From Thermohalobaculum sp039513195 (GTDB lineage Bacteria > Pseudomonadota > Alphaproteobacteria > Rhodobacterales > Rhodobacteraceae), in the NCBI GenBank assembly GCA_039513195.1, contig JBCCRM010000002.1:62001-126000 (forward strand): DNA of 64,000 nucleotides, read 5' to 3'. Positions 1 through 8,077 of the stretch are shown piece by piece (positions within the stretch are counted from its first letter, which is position 1; each line of letters begins with the position of its first letter). The notes under the pieces were generated by a model. That model was not told the DNA's origin, made no database searches, and saw only the letters and a list, made by a program, of their open reading frames with translations. The translations under genes were made by a program, and so were the position numbers.

Positions 1-1761
1 CGCTTCTCCTTCAACGCGTTGCAGTCCACCTGGGATCTGGAGCAGATAGAGATCCTGCGTGGCCCTCAGTCGACCCAGTCTGGCCGCAACGCGCTGGCCG
101 GGGCAATCGTCTTGCGGTCCGCCGATCCGGTGCACGAGCTGGAGATGAAGGCCCGCGCCCTGGCCGGCAATGGCAGCACGCTGGAAGGTGCTTTTACAGC
201 GAATGTGCCGGTCATCGAGGACACGCTGGCGCTCCGCGTGTCGCTCGACCGCGAGCAGACCGACGGTTTCGTGACGAACACGACGCTGGGAACCGACGAC
301 ATCGACAACAGGGCGGACACGACCCTCCGGACCAGCGTGTTGTTGGAGCCGACCGAGAATTTTTCGGGCATCTTCAAATACACGCGGATCGAATCTGACA
401 GCAGCGCGAACGGCCCGCCCTTGCAGGGATCGCTGTTTCCAGACAGCCGCGTGAATGTGGCGAGTGTGCCGGAGCGTGAGGTCGCCACCTTCAACGCCGG
501 GAATCTGCGTCTGGGCTATGACTTCAACGACAGCTTCCGGGTCGAAACAGAGACGACCCTGTCCAAATCGAACACGGTTACCGTAACCGACTTGGACTTT
601 ACCGCGGCGCAGATTGGCGTGTTCGTCAACGACCAGGACGTCCAGGCGCTGGAGCAGGAGATCAAGCTCCTCTATCAGTCGGACCGGATCAACGCGGTGT
701 TCGGTGGCTTCTTCGCCCAGCAAGAGACCGATTTTAGATCGGATTCAACAGTGCCAGCCTTCCTGTTCGATGCGACGCTGCCGCCGACCCTGACCTTGTC
801 AACCGTTCAGGAGAGCGAGAGTGAGCAGACGAACTATGCGGTCTTCGGCGAGGCGGAGATCGAAGTATTCCCCGATATCGATCTGATCCTCGGCGCCCGC
901 TATGATCGTCAGACCAACAAGGACAGCCAAGTCACGGACATCGTCCCAAGCGATCCTTCCTTTCCCCCAGTCTTCCCGTCTTCGAGTGCCGCTGGCGAGG
1001 CGACGTTCGATGCGTTCCTGCCGAAGGTCGGGCTCTCCTACGCGATCACCGACGATGTGACGATCGGTGCGACGGCGCAGCGGGCCTACCGTGCCGGCGG
1101 CGTTAGCATCAGCAGGCTCACTGGGGTGCAGCAAGACTTCGACCCTGAGTTCGCCTGGACGTATGAGCTCTCGCTCCGGTCGCAGTGGTGGGACGACCTT
1201 CTGACCGTCAACGCCAACGCTTTCTACACCGATTGGCAGGACCAGCAGATCGCGGTCCCAGGGCTCAATCCGCTCGATCTCTTTACGGAAAACGCAGGCA
1301 CGTCGCGGTTGTTCGGCGGCGAGATCGATATCACCGTTCAGCCGACCGACGATCTGAGCCTGTTTGCCGCCTTCGGATATGCCGACACGGAATTCAGGGA
1401 CTTCGTGCTGAACGGCGTTCAGCAGGCCGGCAATGAGTTCCCCTTCGCCTCGAAGTTTACGGCGGCGTTCGGTGGCACGTATTTCTTCTACCAAGATGCC
1501 TTCGTGAGTGCGGATGCGAGCTATCAAAGCAGCGCCTTCAGCGATGTCGAGAACACGCCCTCTCGCGAGATCGAAGGCCGGTTCCTGGTGAATGCACGGG
1601 TCGGCTACGACGCCGAGAACTGGAGCGTGACGGCCTTTGCAGCCAACTTGTTCGACAACGACTATATCACCAGCATTCAGGATCCGGCGTTTGGCACGCA
1701 GGGTCTGATTTCAGCCGGCGCCCCCCGAACATTCGGCGTGATTGGTCAGATCAACTTCTGA
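1..1761 (+). CDS. TonB-dependent outer-membrane receptor (5' truncated by window edge)
   Basis: The reading frame is open from base 1, so the N-terminus, signal peptide and TonB box lie outside the window. The first visible residues carry the plug-domain signature QIEILRGPQSTQSGRN, typical of TonB-dependent receptors. The remaining roughly 560 residues alternate short hydrophobic/aromatic strands with polar loops as in a 22-strand beta-barrel, and the protein ends in a terminal Phe (GVIGQINF), the usual outer-membrane insertion signal. It should import a siderophore, vitamin or glycan fragment across the outer membrane using TonB energy. The substrate cannot be read from sequence. The downstream genes are on the opposite strand, so it is not co-transcribed with them. 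Confidence 0.93.
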   Translation, partial: RFSFNALQSTWDLEQIEILRGPQSTQSGRNALAGAIVLRSADPVHELEMKARALAGNGSTLEGAFTANVPVIEDTLALRVSLDREQTDGFVTNTTLGTDDIDNRADTTLRTSVLLEPTENFSGIFKYTRIESDSSANGPPLQGSLFPDSRVNVASVPEREVATFNAGNLRLGYDFNDSFRVETETTLSKSNTVTVTDLDFTAAQIGVFVNDQDVQALEQEIKLLYQSDRINAVFGGFFAQQETDFRSDSTVPAFLFDATLPPTLTLSTVQESESEQTNYAVFGEAEIEVFPDIDLILGARYDRQTNKDSQVTDIVPSDPSFPPVFPSSSAAGEATFDAFLPKVGLSYAITDDVTIGATAQRAYRAGGVSISRLTGVQQDFDPEFAWTYELSLRSQWWDDLLTVNANAFYTDWQDQQIAVPGLNPLDLFTENAGTSRLFGGEIDITVQPTDDLSLFAAFGYADTEFRDFVLNGVQQAGNEFPFASKFTAAFGGTYFFYQDAFVSADASYQSSAFSDVENTPSREIEGRFLVNARVGYDAENWSVTAFAANLFDNDYITSIQDPAFGTQGLISAGAPRTFGVIGQINF

Positions 1762-2374
1762 TCCCAGCGTTGTTTGTCAGAGGTCGTTTGCGGCGTGGAC
1801 TGCGCCGCCATCGTCCGGTCGGCGCGTGGCAGGGGGCTCGTGCATGGCGGGCGACGCGGCGGGTTCGATCCGCAGCGCAATAGGGGTATAACCAATCCGG
1901 GTCGGCCGCCGACGACGATAACCGGGAAGACAGGACTCCATCCGGGTCCTTTGCGCGTCTGTCCGTACTCGCCTGCTCAAGATCATCGCCCTCTTCGATC
2001 TTTGGCCGGAACTCGGCGGCAACCGGCAGTCCCGAATACAGACAGAATCTCAGGCGGCTGACGACCGGGCCTAGAACGTCGAAATTTGCGGAGACCCTGG
2101 CCGGCCACGAAAAGCGCGCGGGACAATCGACAAGCCCGACAGGATGGCACAGCGGAGCAGGGCCGCAGAGCGCCCGCGACGTCGCCAGATGCGCCCAGTT
2201 ACCAGCCCCCGCCGCGGGCGCGGCCTGGCCACCCGCCCCAGCGGCAGACGCGGCGCCCGGGACGGCCGGGCGCAGCCCGGGCGGAACCGATGAAGCAGAG
2301 GAACGCTCCGGTGCCACAGGCGAGCCGGCCTCCGCACCGCGGCGCCTGGCGCGCCAGTGCTTCCCCGCTTGGCG
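1762..2374. other. Long intergenic region between convergent genes
   Basis: No convincing gene is present: open frames here have arginine- and proline-rich translations typical of non-coding high-GC DNA. Around 2240-2265 there is a short resemblance (GCAGACGCGGCGCCC-like) to the far end of the repeat copies at 22276-22446 and 33495-33670, so a decayed copy may lie here. No clear intrinsic terminator was seen, although the two flanking genes converge. Confidence 0.5.
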
Positions 2375-3346
2375 CTATCCCTGCTCCTCAAGCCGGTCTG
2401 TGGCCGGCGGGGGTGTCCGCGACAGGGCGGCGATTTCTGTGCGGAGATCCGCGCTCATCTCGAAGTCGAGCGCCTCCAGCGACGGCGTGAGCTGCGCCAG
2501 GCTCCGCGCACCGATGATTGGGCAGGTCACATCCGCATGCCCGGCCGCCCAGGCCACCGCCAGCGTGACGGGGTGGACCACCTGCGCCTCGGCAAAGGCC
2601 GTGAACGCTTCGGCCACTTCGAAGACCCAGGCCTCGCCATAGCGGCGCGCATATTCGGGGTTTGCCACGAGCCGCCCCGCCGCCGGCCGATTTTCGGCCC
2701 GATACTTGCCGCTGAGAAGCCCGCCGCCCACCGGCGAATAGGTGATCACACCAAGCCGTTCGGCCTGCGCCAGCGGCAGGATCTCCACCTCGACTTGGCG
2801 CTTGACCAGCGAATACATCGGCTGCAGCACATCGATCCGCGGCCATCCCCGGCGTTCGGAGATGCCGAGCGCCGTCGCCACCTGCCAGGCGGCATAGTTC
2901 GACGCGCCGAGATAGAGGACCTTGCCATCCGCCACCAACATCTCTAGCGCGCGCAACGTCTCCTCAAGCGGTACGACCTTGTCCCAGCGATGCATGAAGA
3001 GGACATCGAGCCGGTCCGTGCCTAACCGCGTCAAACTCGCCTCGACCGCGCGGAGGATATGGCGGCGATTGCCGCCGGTGGCGTTCGGATCGTCCGCCAT
3101 CGGCATGAAGCACTTCGAGGTAACCACCAGCTCGTCGCGGCTGTCCGCCATCAGCCGGCCCAGGATCTCCTCCGCACGCCCGCGCGAATAGGCATCGGCG
3201 CAGTCGAAGAAATTGATCCCCCGGTCGCGGCAGGCGGCGAACATGCGGGCGGATTCCGCCTCGTCCGCATCGCCACCGAAAGACATAGTGCCCATGCAGA
3301 GCGGCGAGACCTGTAGGCCGGTTCGGCCGAGCGTTTTGTAGATCAT
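2375..3346 (-). CDS. Aldo/keto reductase
   Basis: The 323-residue protein fits the (alpha/beta)8-barrel NADPH-dependent aldo/keto reductase family. The catalytic tetrad is visible in order: Asp and Tyr in FDCADAYSRG, Lys in VVTSKCF, and His in DVLFMHRWD. The N-terminus MIYKTLGRTGLQVSPLCMG is the classical family start, so the ATG at 3346 is chosen and the longer upstream open frame is ignored. This ATG overlaps the stop of the upstream VOC gene by 4 nt (ATGA), indicating translational coupling. It is the last gene of a long minus-strand catabolic operon and probably reduces an aldehyde or keto-sugar intermediate; the substrate is unknown. Confidence 0.9.
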   Translation of the reverse strand: MIYKTLGRTGLQVSPLCMGTMSFGGDADEAESARMFAACRDRGINFFDCADAYSRGRAEEILGRLMADSRDELVVTSKCFMPMADDPNATGGNRRHILRAVEASLTRLGTDRLDVLFMHRWDKVVPLEETLRALEMLVADGKVLYLGASNYAAWQVATALGISERRGWPRIDVLQPMYSLVKRQVEVEILPLAQAERLGVITYSPVGGGLLSGKYRAENRPAAGRLVANPEYARRYGEAWVFEVAEAFTAFAEAQVVHPVTLAVAWAAGHADVTCPIIGARSLAQLTPSLEALDFEMSADLRTEIAALSRTPPPATDRLEEQG

Positions 3347-3714
3347 GTCCGGAAGTCCACATGGATATGGTTGCCGTCGGGGTCGTGGATGTTGACCTGG
3401 GTGATGCCGGCGCCGGGCGGGTGGCCCTCGCGGATCGGGATGCCTTTCGACTTCATACGCGCCCGAAAGGCGTCCAGTTCCGCCGGCCCACCGGCAAAGA
3501 GAGCGAAATGCTCCAACCGCAGATCGGCCTGGTCGGCCCCCGGCGCCGCATCTACGCCGATCAGATGCACCACGGCGTCCTCGCCTGCATAGAGCCAGGC
3601 ACCCGGGAAAGCGAAGTCGGGGCGCCAACCCTCGTTCAAGCCCAAGACATCAGCGTACCAGGCGCGCATCTCCGCCAGCCTGGCCGTGCGGACATTCACA
3701 TGATCGAGCTTCAT
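3343..3714 (-). CDS. VOC (glyoxalase/bleomycin-resistance) superfamily protein
   Basis: A 123-residue single-module vicinal-oxygen-chelate protein. It starts MKLDHVNVRTARL, where the early His is the usual first metal ligand, and ends NIHDPDGNHIHVDF, the usual second beta-alpha-beta-beta-beta half with DPDGN. Such proteins are metal-dependent lyases, isomerases or dioxygenases that often act on small catabolic intermediates. It lies between an SDR (upstream) and an aldo/keto reductase (4-nt ATGA overlap downstream), so it is co-expressed with the sugar-acid operon. The exact reaction cannot be assigned. Confidence 0.85.
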   Translation of the reverse strand: MKLDHVNVRTARLAEMRAWYADVLGLNEGWRPDFAFPGAWLYAGEDAVVHLIGVDAAPGADQADLRLEHFALFAGGPAELDAFRARMKSKGIPIREGHPPGAGITQVNIHDPDGNHIHVDFRT

Positions 3715-3763
3715 GGTCCCTCCCCGATAGGGCCGATTTGCGTGGGGTTTGGCAATGGCGGCA

Positions 3764-4519
3764 TTAGCCCCGGCCGGTGAACGGCATCTTCGTCGCCATG
3801 ATTGTCATTGTCTGCACATTGGCGTCCAGCGGCAGCTCGGCCATCTGGACCACCGCCTGGGCGACATGGGTTACATCCATTGTCGGCTCCGCCTGCATGC
3901 TCCCGTCCGCTTGGGGCACGCCGCCGGCCATCCGCGCGGTCATCGCCGAGGCGGCATTGCCGATATCGATCTGCCCGCAAGCGATGTCGAACGCTCGGCC
4001 GTCGAGCGATATCGACTTCGTCAGCCCCGTGATTGCGTGTTTCGACGCCGTATAGGGCGCCGAGCCATAGCGGGGGGCATGGGCCGAGATCGAGCCGTTG
4101 TTGACGATCCGCCCGCCCTGGGGCGTCTGGTCCCGCATCATCCGGAACGCGGCGGAGGCGATCAGAAAGGCGCCGTCCAGGTTCACGGAGACGACCTTGC
4201 GCCAATCCTCCCACCCCACATCGCCGATCAGCGTGGTAGGGATGTTGGTGCCGGCATTGTTGAACACGGCGTCGAGGCGGCCATAGCGCTCGGCGATCGC
4301 CGCGAACAGCGCCTCGACCGAGGTGGGGTCGCCGACATTCGTGGGCACCGCTAGGCAGCTCGGACCCACGGCGGCAATCTCCGCCTCGACCGCGGCGAGT
4401 TTCTCCGCGGATCGGGCCGCGAGGACCACGGCCCAGCCCGCTTCGGCAAAGGCCCGCGCAGTGGCGGCCCCGATTCCCTGGCTCGCGCCGGTGACGAGAA
4501 CGATCTTCGGGTCGGCCAT
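3764..4519 (-). CDS. SDR-family NAD(P)-dependent oxidoreductase
   Basis: A classical short-chain dehydrogenase of 251 residues. The Rossmann glycine motif TGASQGIG is near residue 13, NNAG is present, and the catalytic Ser...Tyr-x3-Lys lies in NNGSISAHAPRYGS with YTASK. A GTG two codons further upstream (4525) is an alternative start, but the ATG at 4519 has a better-spaced AGGAG. It sits 20 nt downstream of the tandem-TIR gene and upstream of the VOC gene in the same operon. It likely oxidises a hydroxy-acid or sugar-acid intermediate. Confidence 0.88.
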   Translation of the reverse strand: MADPKIVLVTGASQGIGAATARAFAEAGWAVVLAARSAEKLAAVEAEIAAVGPSCLAVPTNVGDPTSVEALFAAIAERYGRLDAVFNNAGTNIPTTLIGDVGWEDWRKVVSVNLDGAFLIASAAFRMMRDQTPQGGRIVNNGSISAHAPRYGSAPYTASKHAITGLTKSISLDGRAFDIACGQIDIGNAASAMTARMAGGVPQADGSMQAEPTMDVTHVAQAVVQMAELPLDANVQTMTIMATKMPFTGRG

Positions 4520-4539
4520 GGTCACAGTCTCCTACATTG

Positions 4540-5466
4540 TCACGCGGCGGGATAGACAGCACGGAACGCGTCGGCAAAGCCAATCGCCTGCGGCGGCGGG
4601 TCGGCATCCACCGGCAGGCGGGGAAAGCCGGAGAGGAAGTAGACGAAATCCTCCGGCAGCTCGCTGGGATCCAGCCTGACGAGGACGAAAGGCTTCTTGT
4701 ATTCGCCCGCCACATAGACCTCGCGCATCACATGGTCGGAGGCGAAGGATTGCGCCGAGCCCATCAGCGCTACGACCTTGCAGCCGCGAATGGCGCTGAC
4801 GATCCGCCCGGCATAGCGGCCTGTCGCGGGCGTGGCGGAACGGTCTCGCCAAACGGAGAACCCACCGCGCTTCAGAGCGGTCTCCAGCGGATCGACCTGA
4901 TCGCCGTTCGACCAGGAATAGGACATGAAGACATCCGTTTCGGTCTCGAGCGCCACGGTGTTCTGCTGTCCCTTGGCCCGCTGTTCGCCCACGCCGAAGC
5001 CGCGTCGCAGGAGGTCCATCCAGAGCCCGGGAGGGTCCGGCGCGCTCCGCATCAAGGCATCGCCTTGCCGCTCAGGAAAAAGTGTCGCCAGAACGCGCTG
5101 TGCGACGTCCGACAAACCGGCCTCCCCGGCGTCAGTGTCGACGGTTACCGCGATATCCCGCAGGCCGAGCGAGGGTTCCACCCCTCCCCGAACGACGAGC
5201 AAGCGATTTTCGCCATCCCAGCCCCACAGAAACCGGCGCGCCAGACCGACCAGATCCTTCGGACGCATCCCATCGGGCCAGATGAGCAGATGCAGCCGGG
5301 CGCCCTGCCCCTCCTGCATCCCGCGCGCCCAGCGATCCTCGCCGGGGAGCAACTCCAACCCGCCGAGCCAGCCGGCCTCGGCAATCGTCGGGCTGAAGAT
5401 CTCCATCAGGTGCTCCGCCGTTCGCGTGTCCCTTCCGGCATGGCTGATGAAGACATCGGTGTCCAT
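4540..5466 (-). CDS. Tandem TIR-domain protein
   Basis: A 308-residue protein with two TIR-like halves. The first (residues 1 to about 150) opens DVFISHAGRD but then diverges and lacks an obvious catalytic glutamate. The second (from about residue 178) opens DVFMSYSWSNGD and has FSVWRD, a central hydrophobic strand KVVALMG, and S-FASDHVMRE-V, where the Glu near residue 249 aligns with the NADase glutamate of TIR enzymes (S-x-W-C-x-x-E type). There is no signal peptide, membrane segment or additional effector domain. It is spaced 17 nt after the DenD-like gene and 20 nt before an SDR, on the same strand, so it appears to be part of a metabolic operon and not of a defence island. Function is inferred only from the domain: NAD+ hydrolysis, cyclic-nucleotide signalling or a scaffold role. 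Confidence 0.8.
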   Translation of the reverse strand: MDTDVFISHAGRDTRTAEHLMEIFSPTIAEAGWLGGLELLPGEDRWARGMQEGQGARLHLLIWPDGMRPKDLVGLARRFLWGWDGENRLLVVRGGVEPSLGLRDIAVTVDTDAGEAGLSDVAQRVLATLFPERQGDALMRSAPDPPGLWMDLLRRGFGVGEQRAKGQQNTVALETETDVFMSYSWSNGDQVDPLETALKRGGFSVWRDRSATPATGRYAGRIVSAIRGCKVVALMGSAQSFASDHVMREVYVAGEYKKPFVLVRLDPSELPEDFVYFLSGFPRLPVDADPPPQAIGFADAFRAVYPAA

Positions 5467-5483
5467 CGCTCCGGCAAAGGCTC

Positions 5484-6446
5484 CTAGCGCGCAATATCGT
5501 CTTCGAGGAAGAAGCGGATGTTCTCCTCGAAGCTGTCATCGGCGACGAAGCCGAGGCGCAGCGCCTTGGCCGGGTCAAAGCGCGCCATCCAGCCGTTGAC
5601 GATGGCCTGTACAGCCGGATCTTCCCGCCAGCGGATCAGGCCGACCGGCTCGTCGCCTGCCACCTTGCGCATCGCCTCGACCATCTCGCCGATCCGGTGG
5701 GTCCGTCCGGGCAGCGCCAGGCAGCGGTTCTGCCCCCACTCCACCGCCGGGACGCTGGCCGCGTGGATCAGGTTCTCGATGCAGCGTCGGGGCGACAGAT
5801 ACCAATGGGCGAAGTCGGGGCCGACGGGGCACTCGGCCTCCTGCCCCTGCAAGGGTTCGCGGAAGATCGACGACATGAAGGAGGACGCCGCCTTGTTGGG
5901 CTTACCCGGGCGGATCGAGATGGTCGGCAGCCTCAGCCCGCGCCCGTCTATGTACCCCTTGCGGCTCATATCGGTCAGGATCAGCTCCGCCGCCGCCTTC
6001 TGGGCGCCATAGGAGGTCTGGGGGTTCAGTTGCGTCCAGTCCTCGACCAGCTGCGGGATCTCGCCGCCATATACGGCGATGGAGGAGGTGAAGATGACCA
6101 TCGGCACAGTGCCGGTGGCGCGCGCCGCCTCAAACACGTTCAGCGAGCCCATCAGGTTCACGCGCATGCCTATGTCGAATTCCGCCTCCGCCTGGCCGGA
6201 AACGATGGCAGCGAGATGATAGATGATCTCCGGGCGATCCTCCATGAGCGCCTCGCAGCCGGTGGGGGCGGTAATGTCAGCGGCGACGGTGCTGACCGAA
6301 AACGGTGCCTCGGGGGCTGCGGGCCTGGTGAGATCGGCCAGGGTCATCCCCGTGATCGCCTGCCCCGCGAGGCTGCCCTGCCCCGCAATTGCCGTTGCGA
6401 GCTTCTGGCCCAGGAACCCGCCGCCGCCGATGATCAGGACGCGCAT
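5484..6446 (-). CDS. denD: NAD-dependent epimerase/dehydratase family protein, probable D-erythronate dehydrogenase
   Basis: A 320-residue extended SDR. It begins MRVLIIGGGGFLGQKLA (GxxGxxG NAD site) and has TSSIAVYGG and the catalytic pair in SYGAQKAAAE (Tyr-x3-Lys). Overall sequence style and length match DenD, which oxidises D-erythronate to 2-oxo-tetronate. The strongest support is context: the start codon directly abuts the stop of an OtnI-like isomerase, and OtnK and OtnC lie 13-15 kb away in the same window. Together these make the published four-carbon acid-sugar route to dihydroxyacetone phosphate. An alternative is another sugar-acid dehydrogenase of the same family. Confidence 0.8.
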   Translation of the reverse strand: MRVLIIGGGGFLGQKLATAIAGQGSLAGQAITGMTLADLTRPAAPEAPFSVSTVAADITAPTGCEALMEDRPEIIYHLAAIVSGQAEAEFDIGMRVNLMGSLNVFEAARATGTVPMVIFTSSIAVYGGEIPQLVEDWTQLNPQTSYGAQKAAAELILTDMSRKGYIDGRGLRLPTISIRPGKPNKAASSFMSSIFREPLQGQEAECPVGPDFAHWYLSPRRCIENLIHAASVPAVEWGQNRCLALPGRTHRIGEMVEAMRKVAGDEPVGLIRWREDPAVQAIVNGWMARFDPAKALRLGFVADDSFEENIRFFLEDDIAR

Positions 6447-7211
6447 CTACCCCTCCCGATAGGCCGCAAACCAGCCGAGCCCATCTTCCGTGCGCCCCGC
6501 CGGACGGTATTCGCAGCCGACCCAGCCGCCATAGCCGACCCGGTCGAGACTGCCCATCAGATGGCCGAAGGCGCTCTCGCCCGTGTCGGGTTCCTGGCGC
6601 TTGGGCACGCTCGCCACCTGGACATGGGCGGTCAGCGGCGCCAGCGCTTCGATCCGGCGGGTCAGATCGCCCTCCATGATCTGCGCGTGATAAAGATCGA
6701 GCTGCAGGCGCAGATTGGGCGCGCCGACCTCGGCAATCACGCCGCGCGCGGCCTCGGTCGTGCCCATGTGATAGCCCGGCATGTCCCAGTGATTGATCGG
6801 CTCGATCACGAAACCCTGGTCCGGCGCGCGGGCGGCGGCAAGGGCGAGATTGGCGATATAGGTCGCCCGCGCCGCCGGCCCCTGGACGATGCCGGCCATG
6901 ACATGGATGTTCTTGGGCCGGATCTTCTGGGCCGCCTCCAGCGCTTGGTCAAGATGAGCGTCGAACCTGTCCTCCGCCCCCGGCATGGCGGCGAACCCCC
7001 GCTCGCCCGCGTTCCAATCGCCGGGCGGCGTGTTGTAGAGCGCCTGCTCCAGCCCGTGCTCGTCGAGCCTTGCGCGGATCTCGCCCGCATCGTGCTCGTA
7101 GGGGAAGAGATACTCTACCCCCCGGAACCCGGCCCGCGCCGCCGCCCCGAACCGGTCGAGAAAGGCGTGCTCGTTGAACATCATCGAAAGATTGGCGGCA
7201 AAACGCGGCAT
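6447..7211 (-). CDS. otnI: Hydroxypyruvate isomerase-like TIM-barrel protein, probable 2-oxo-tetronate isomerase
   Basis: A 254-residue xylose-isomerase-like TIM barrel starting MPRFAANLSMMFNEHAFLDRF, the characteristic beginning of Hyi/OtnI proteins. Metal-binding acidic residues are visible in FVIEPINHWDMPGYH, LQLDLYHAQIMEGD and GCEYRP. OtnI converts 2-oxo-tetronate to 3-oxo-tetronate. Its stop codon is immediately followed by the ATG of denD with no spacer, so the two enzymes are translated together. Hydroxypyruvate isomerase proper is the main alternative; no glyoxylate carboligase gene is near, which favours OtnI. Confidence 0.85.
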   Translation of the reverse strand: MPRFAANLSMMFNEHAFLDRFGAAARAGFRGVEYLFPYEHDAGEIRARLDEHGLEQALYNTPPGDWNAGERGFAAMPGAEDRFDAHLDQALEAAQKIRPKNIHVMAGIVQGPAARATYIANLALAAARAPDQGFVIEPINHWDMPGYHMGTTEAARGVIAEVGAPNLRLQLDLYHAQIMEGDLTRRIEALAPLTAHVQVASVPKRQEPDTGESAFGHLMGSLDRVGYGGWVGCEYRPAGRTEDGLGWFAAYREG

Positions 7212-7216
7212 GGCGA

Positions 7217-8065
7217 TTATCCCGGATAGGCGGCGACGGTCTGGCGCTGCTCGCCCAGCCCCGCGATGCCGACCCGCACCTCGTCGCCCGGGACCAGCCA
7301 GGCCTGCGGGCTCATGCCCATGGCGACGCCCTCCGGCGTCCCGGTGGCGATCAGATCGCCAGGCACCAGCCGCATGAAACGGGACATGTAGCTGACGATC
7401 TCAGCCACCCCGAAGATCATGTCGGCGGTGTTGGAGTACTGACGTTTGGTCCCGTTCACCTCCAGCCAGCAGTCGAGCGTCTGGGGGTCCGGCACCTCGT
7501 CTGCGGTCACCAGCCAGGGACCGGTCGGTCCGAAGGTCGGCGCAGACTTGCCCTTCACCCACTGGCCCAGGCGGTCGATCTGGAAGGCCCGTTCCGACAC
7601 ATCGTTGACCACGCAATAGCCCGCGACGACCGACAGCGCATCGGTTTCGGACACATGCTCGGCCACATCACCGATCACGATGCCGAGCTCGACCTCATAG
7701 TCGAGCTTGGTGGACCCTTTGGGCTGGATCACCGGGTCGTCGGGGCCGGACAGTGACGAGGCCGCCTTGTTGAACAGGATCGGCTCGGTCGGGACCGCCA
7801 TCCCGCTCTCCTCCGCGTGTTTGCGATAGTTGAGGCCGACGCAATGAAAGGTCGGTACATGCGCGAGGCAGGCGCCGATCCGGGGCGTTCCCTCGACCAG
7901 CGGCAGGCTTTCCGGGTCGATCGCTTTCAGCGCATTCAGCGCAGGGATCGACACGGCTTCGCCGGCGAAATCCGATACATGCGCAGAGAGATCGCGGATC
8001 CGCCCTGCGGTGTCGAGCATCCCGGGCGCCTCGGCCCCGGGCGCGCCAAAGCGCAAGAGTTTCAT
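7217..8065 (-). CDS. Fumarylacetoacetate hydrolase family protein
   Basis: A 282-residue FAH-fold protein. The core begins FHCVGLNYRKHAEE. The metal-binding acidic set lies in LDYEVELGIVIG and VVNDVSERAFQ, followed by GPWLVTADEV and IATGTPEGVA, all standard for this family. The nearest recognised type is the 2,4-diketo-3-deoxy-L-fuconate/rhamnonate hydrolase group, which splits diketo sugar acids into pyruvate and lactate. A 2-keto-3-deoxy-fuconate-dehydrogenase-like SDR (21.5 kb) and a sugar-acid dehydratase (9.5 kb) elsewhere in the window fit that pathway. It ends 5 nt before otnI, consistent with one operon. Confidence 0.87.
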   Translation of the reverse strand: MKLLRFGAPGAEAPGMLDTAGRIRDLSAHVSDFAGEAVSIPALNALKAIDPESLPLVEGTPRIGACLAHVPTFHCVGLNYRKHAEESGMAVPTEPILFNKAASSLSGPDDPVIQPKGSTKLDYEVELGIVIGDVAEHVSETDALSVVAGYCVVNDVSERAFQIDRLGQWVKGKSAPTFGPTGPWLVTADEVPDPQTLDCWLEVNGTKRQYSNTADMIFGVAEIVSYMSRFMRLVPGDLIATGTPEGVAMGMSPQAWLVPGDEVRVGIAGLGEQRQTVAAYPG

Positions 8066-8077
8066 GGCCTCTCTCCT

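Noticed and set aside
1762..2374. Short open frames on both strands in the first long gap
   Set aside because: Translations are dominated by Arg, Pro, Ala and Ser with no ribosome site or motif; judged non-coding.
4540..5466. A defence island around the tandem-TIR gene
   Set aside because: No other defence-associated gene (nuclease, Sir2, STING, SAVED, methylase-restriction pair, pAgo) was found within 20 kb on either side; neighbours are metabolic.
5697..7229. 510-codon plus-strand open frame opposite denD-otnI
   Set aside because: A shadow of two well-supported minus-strand genes; no motif, and base composition follows the antisense of their codon bias.
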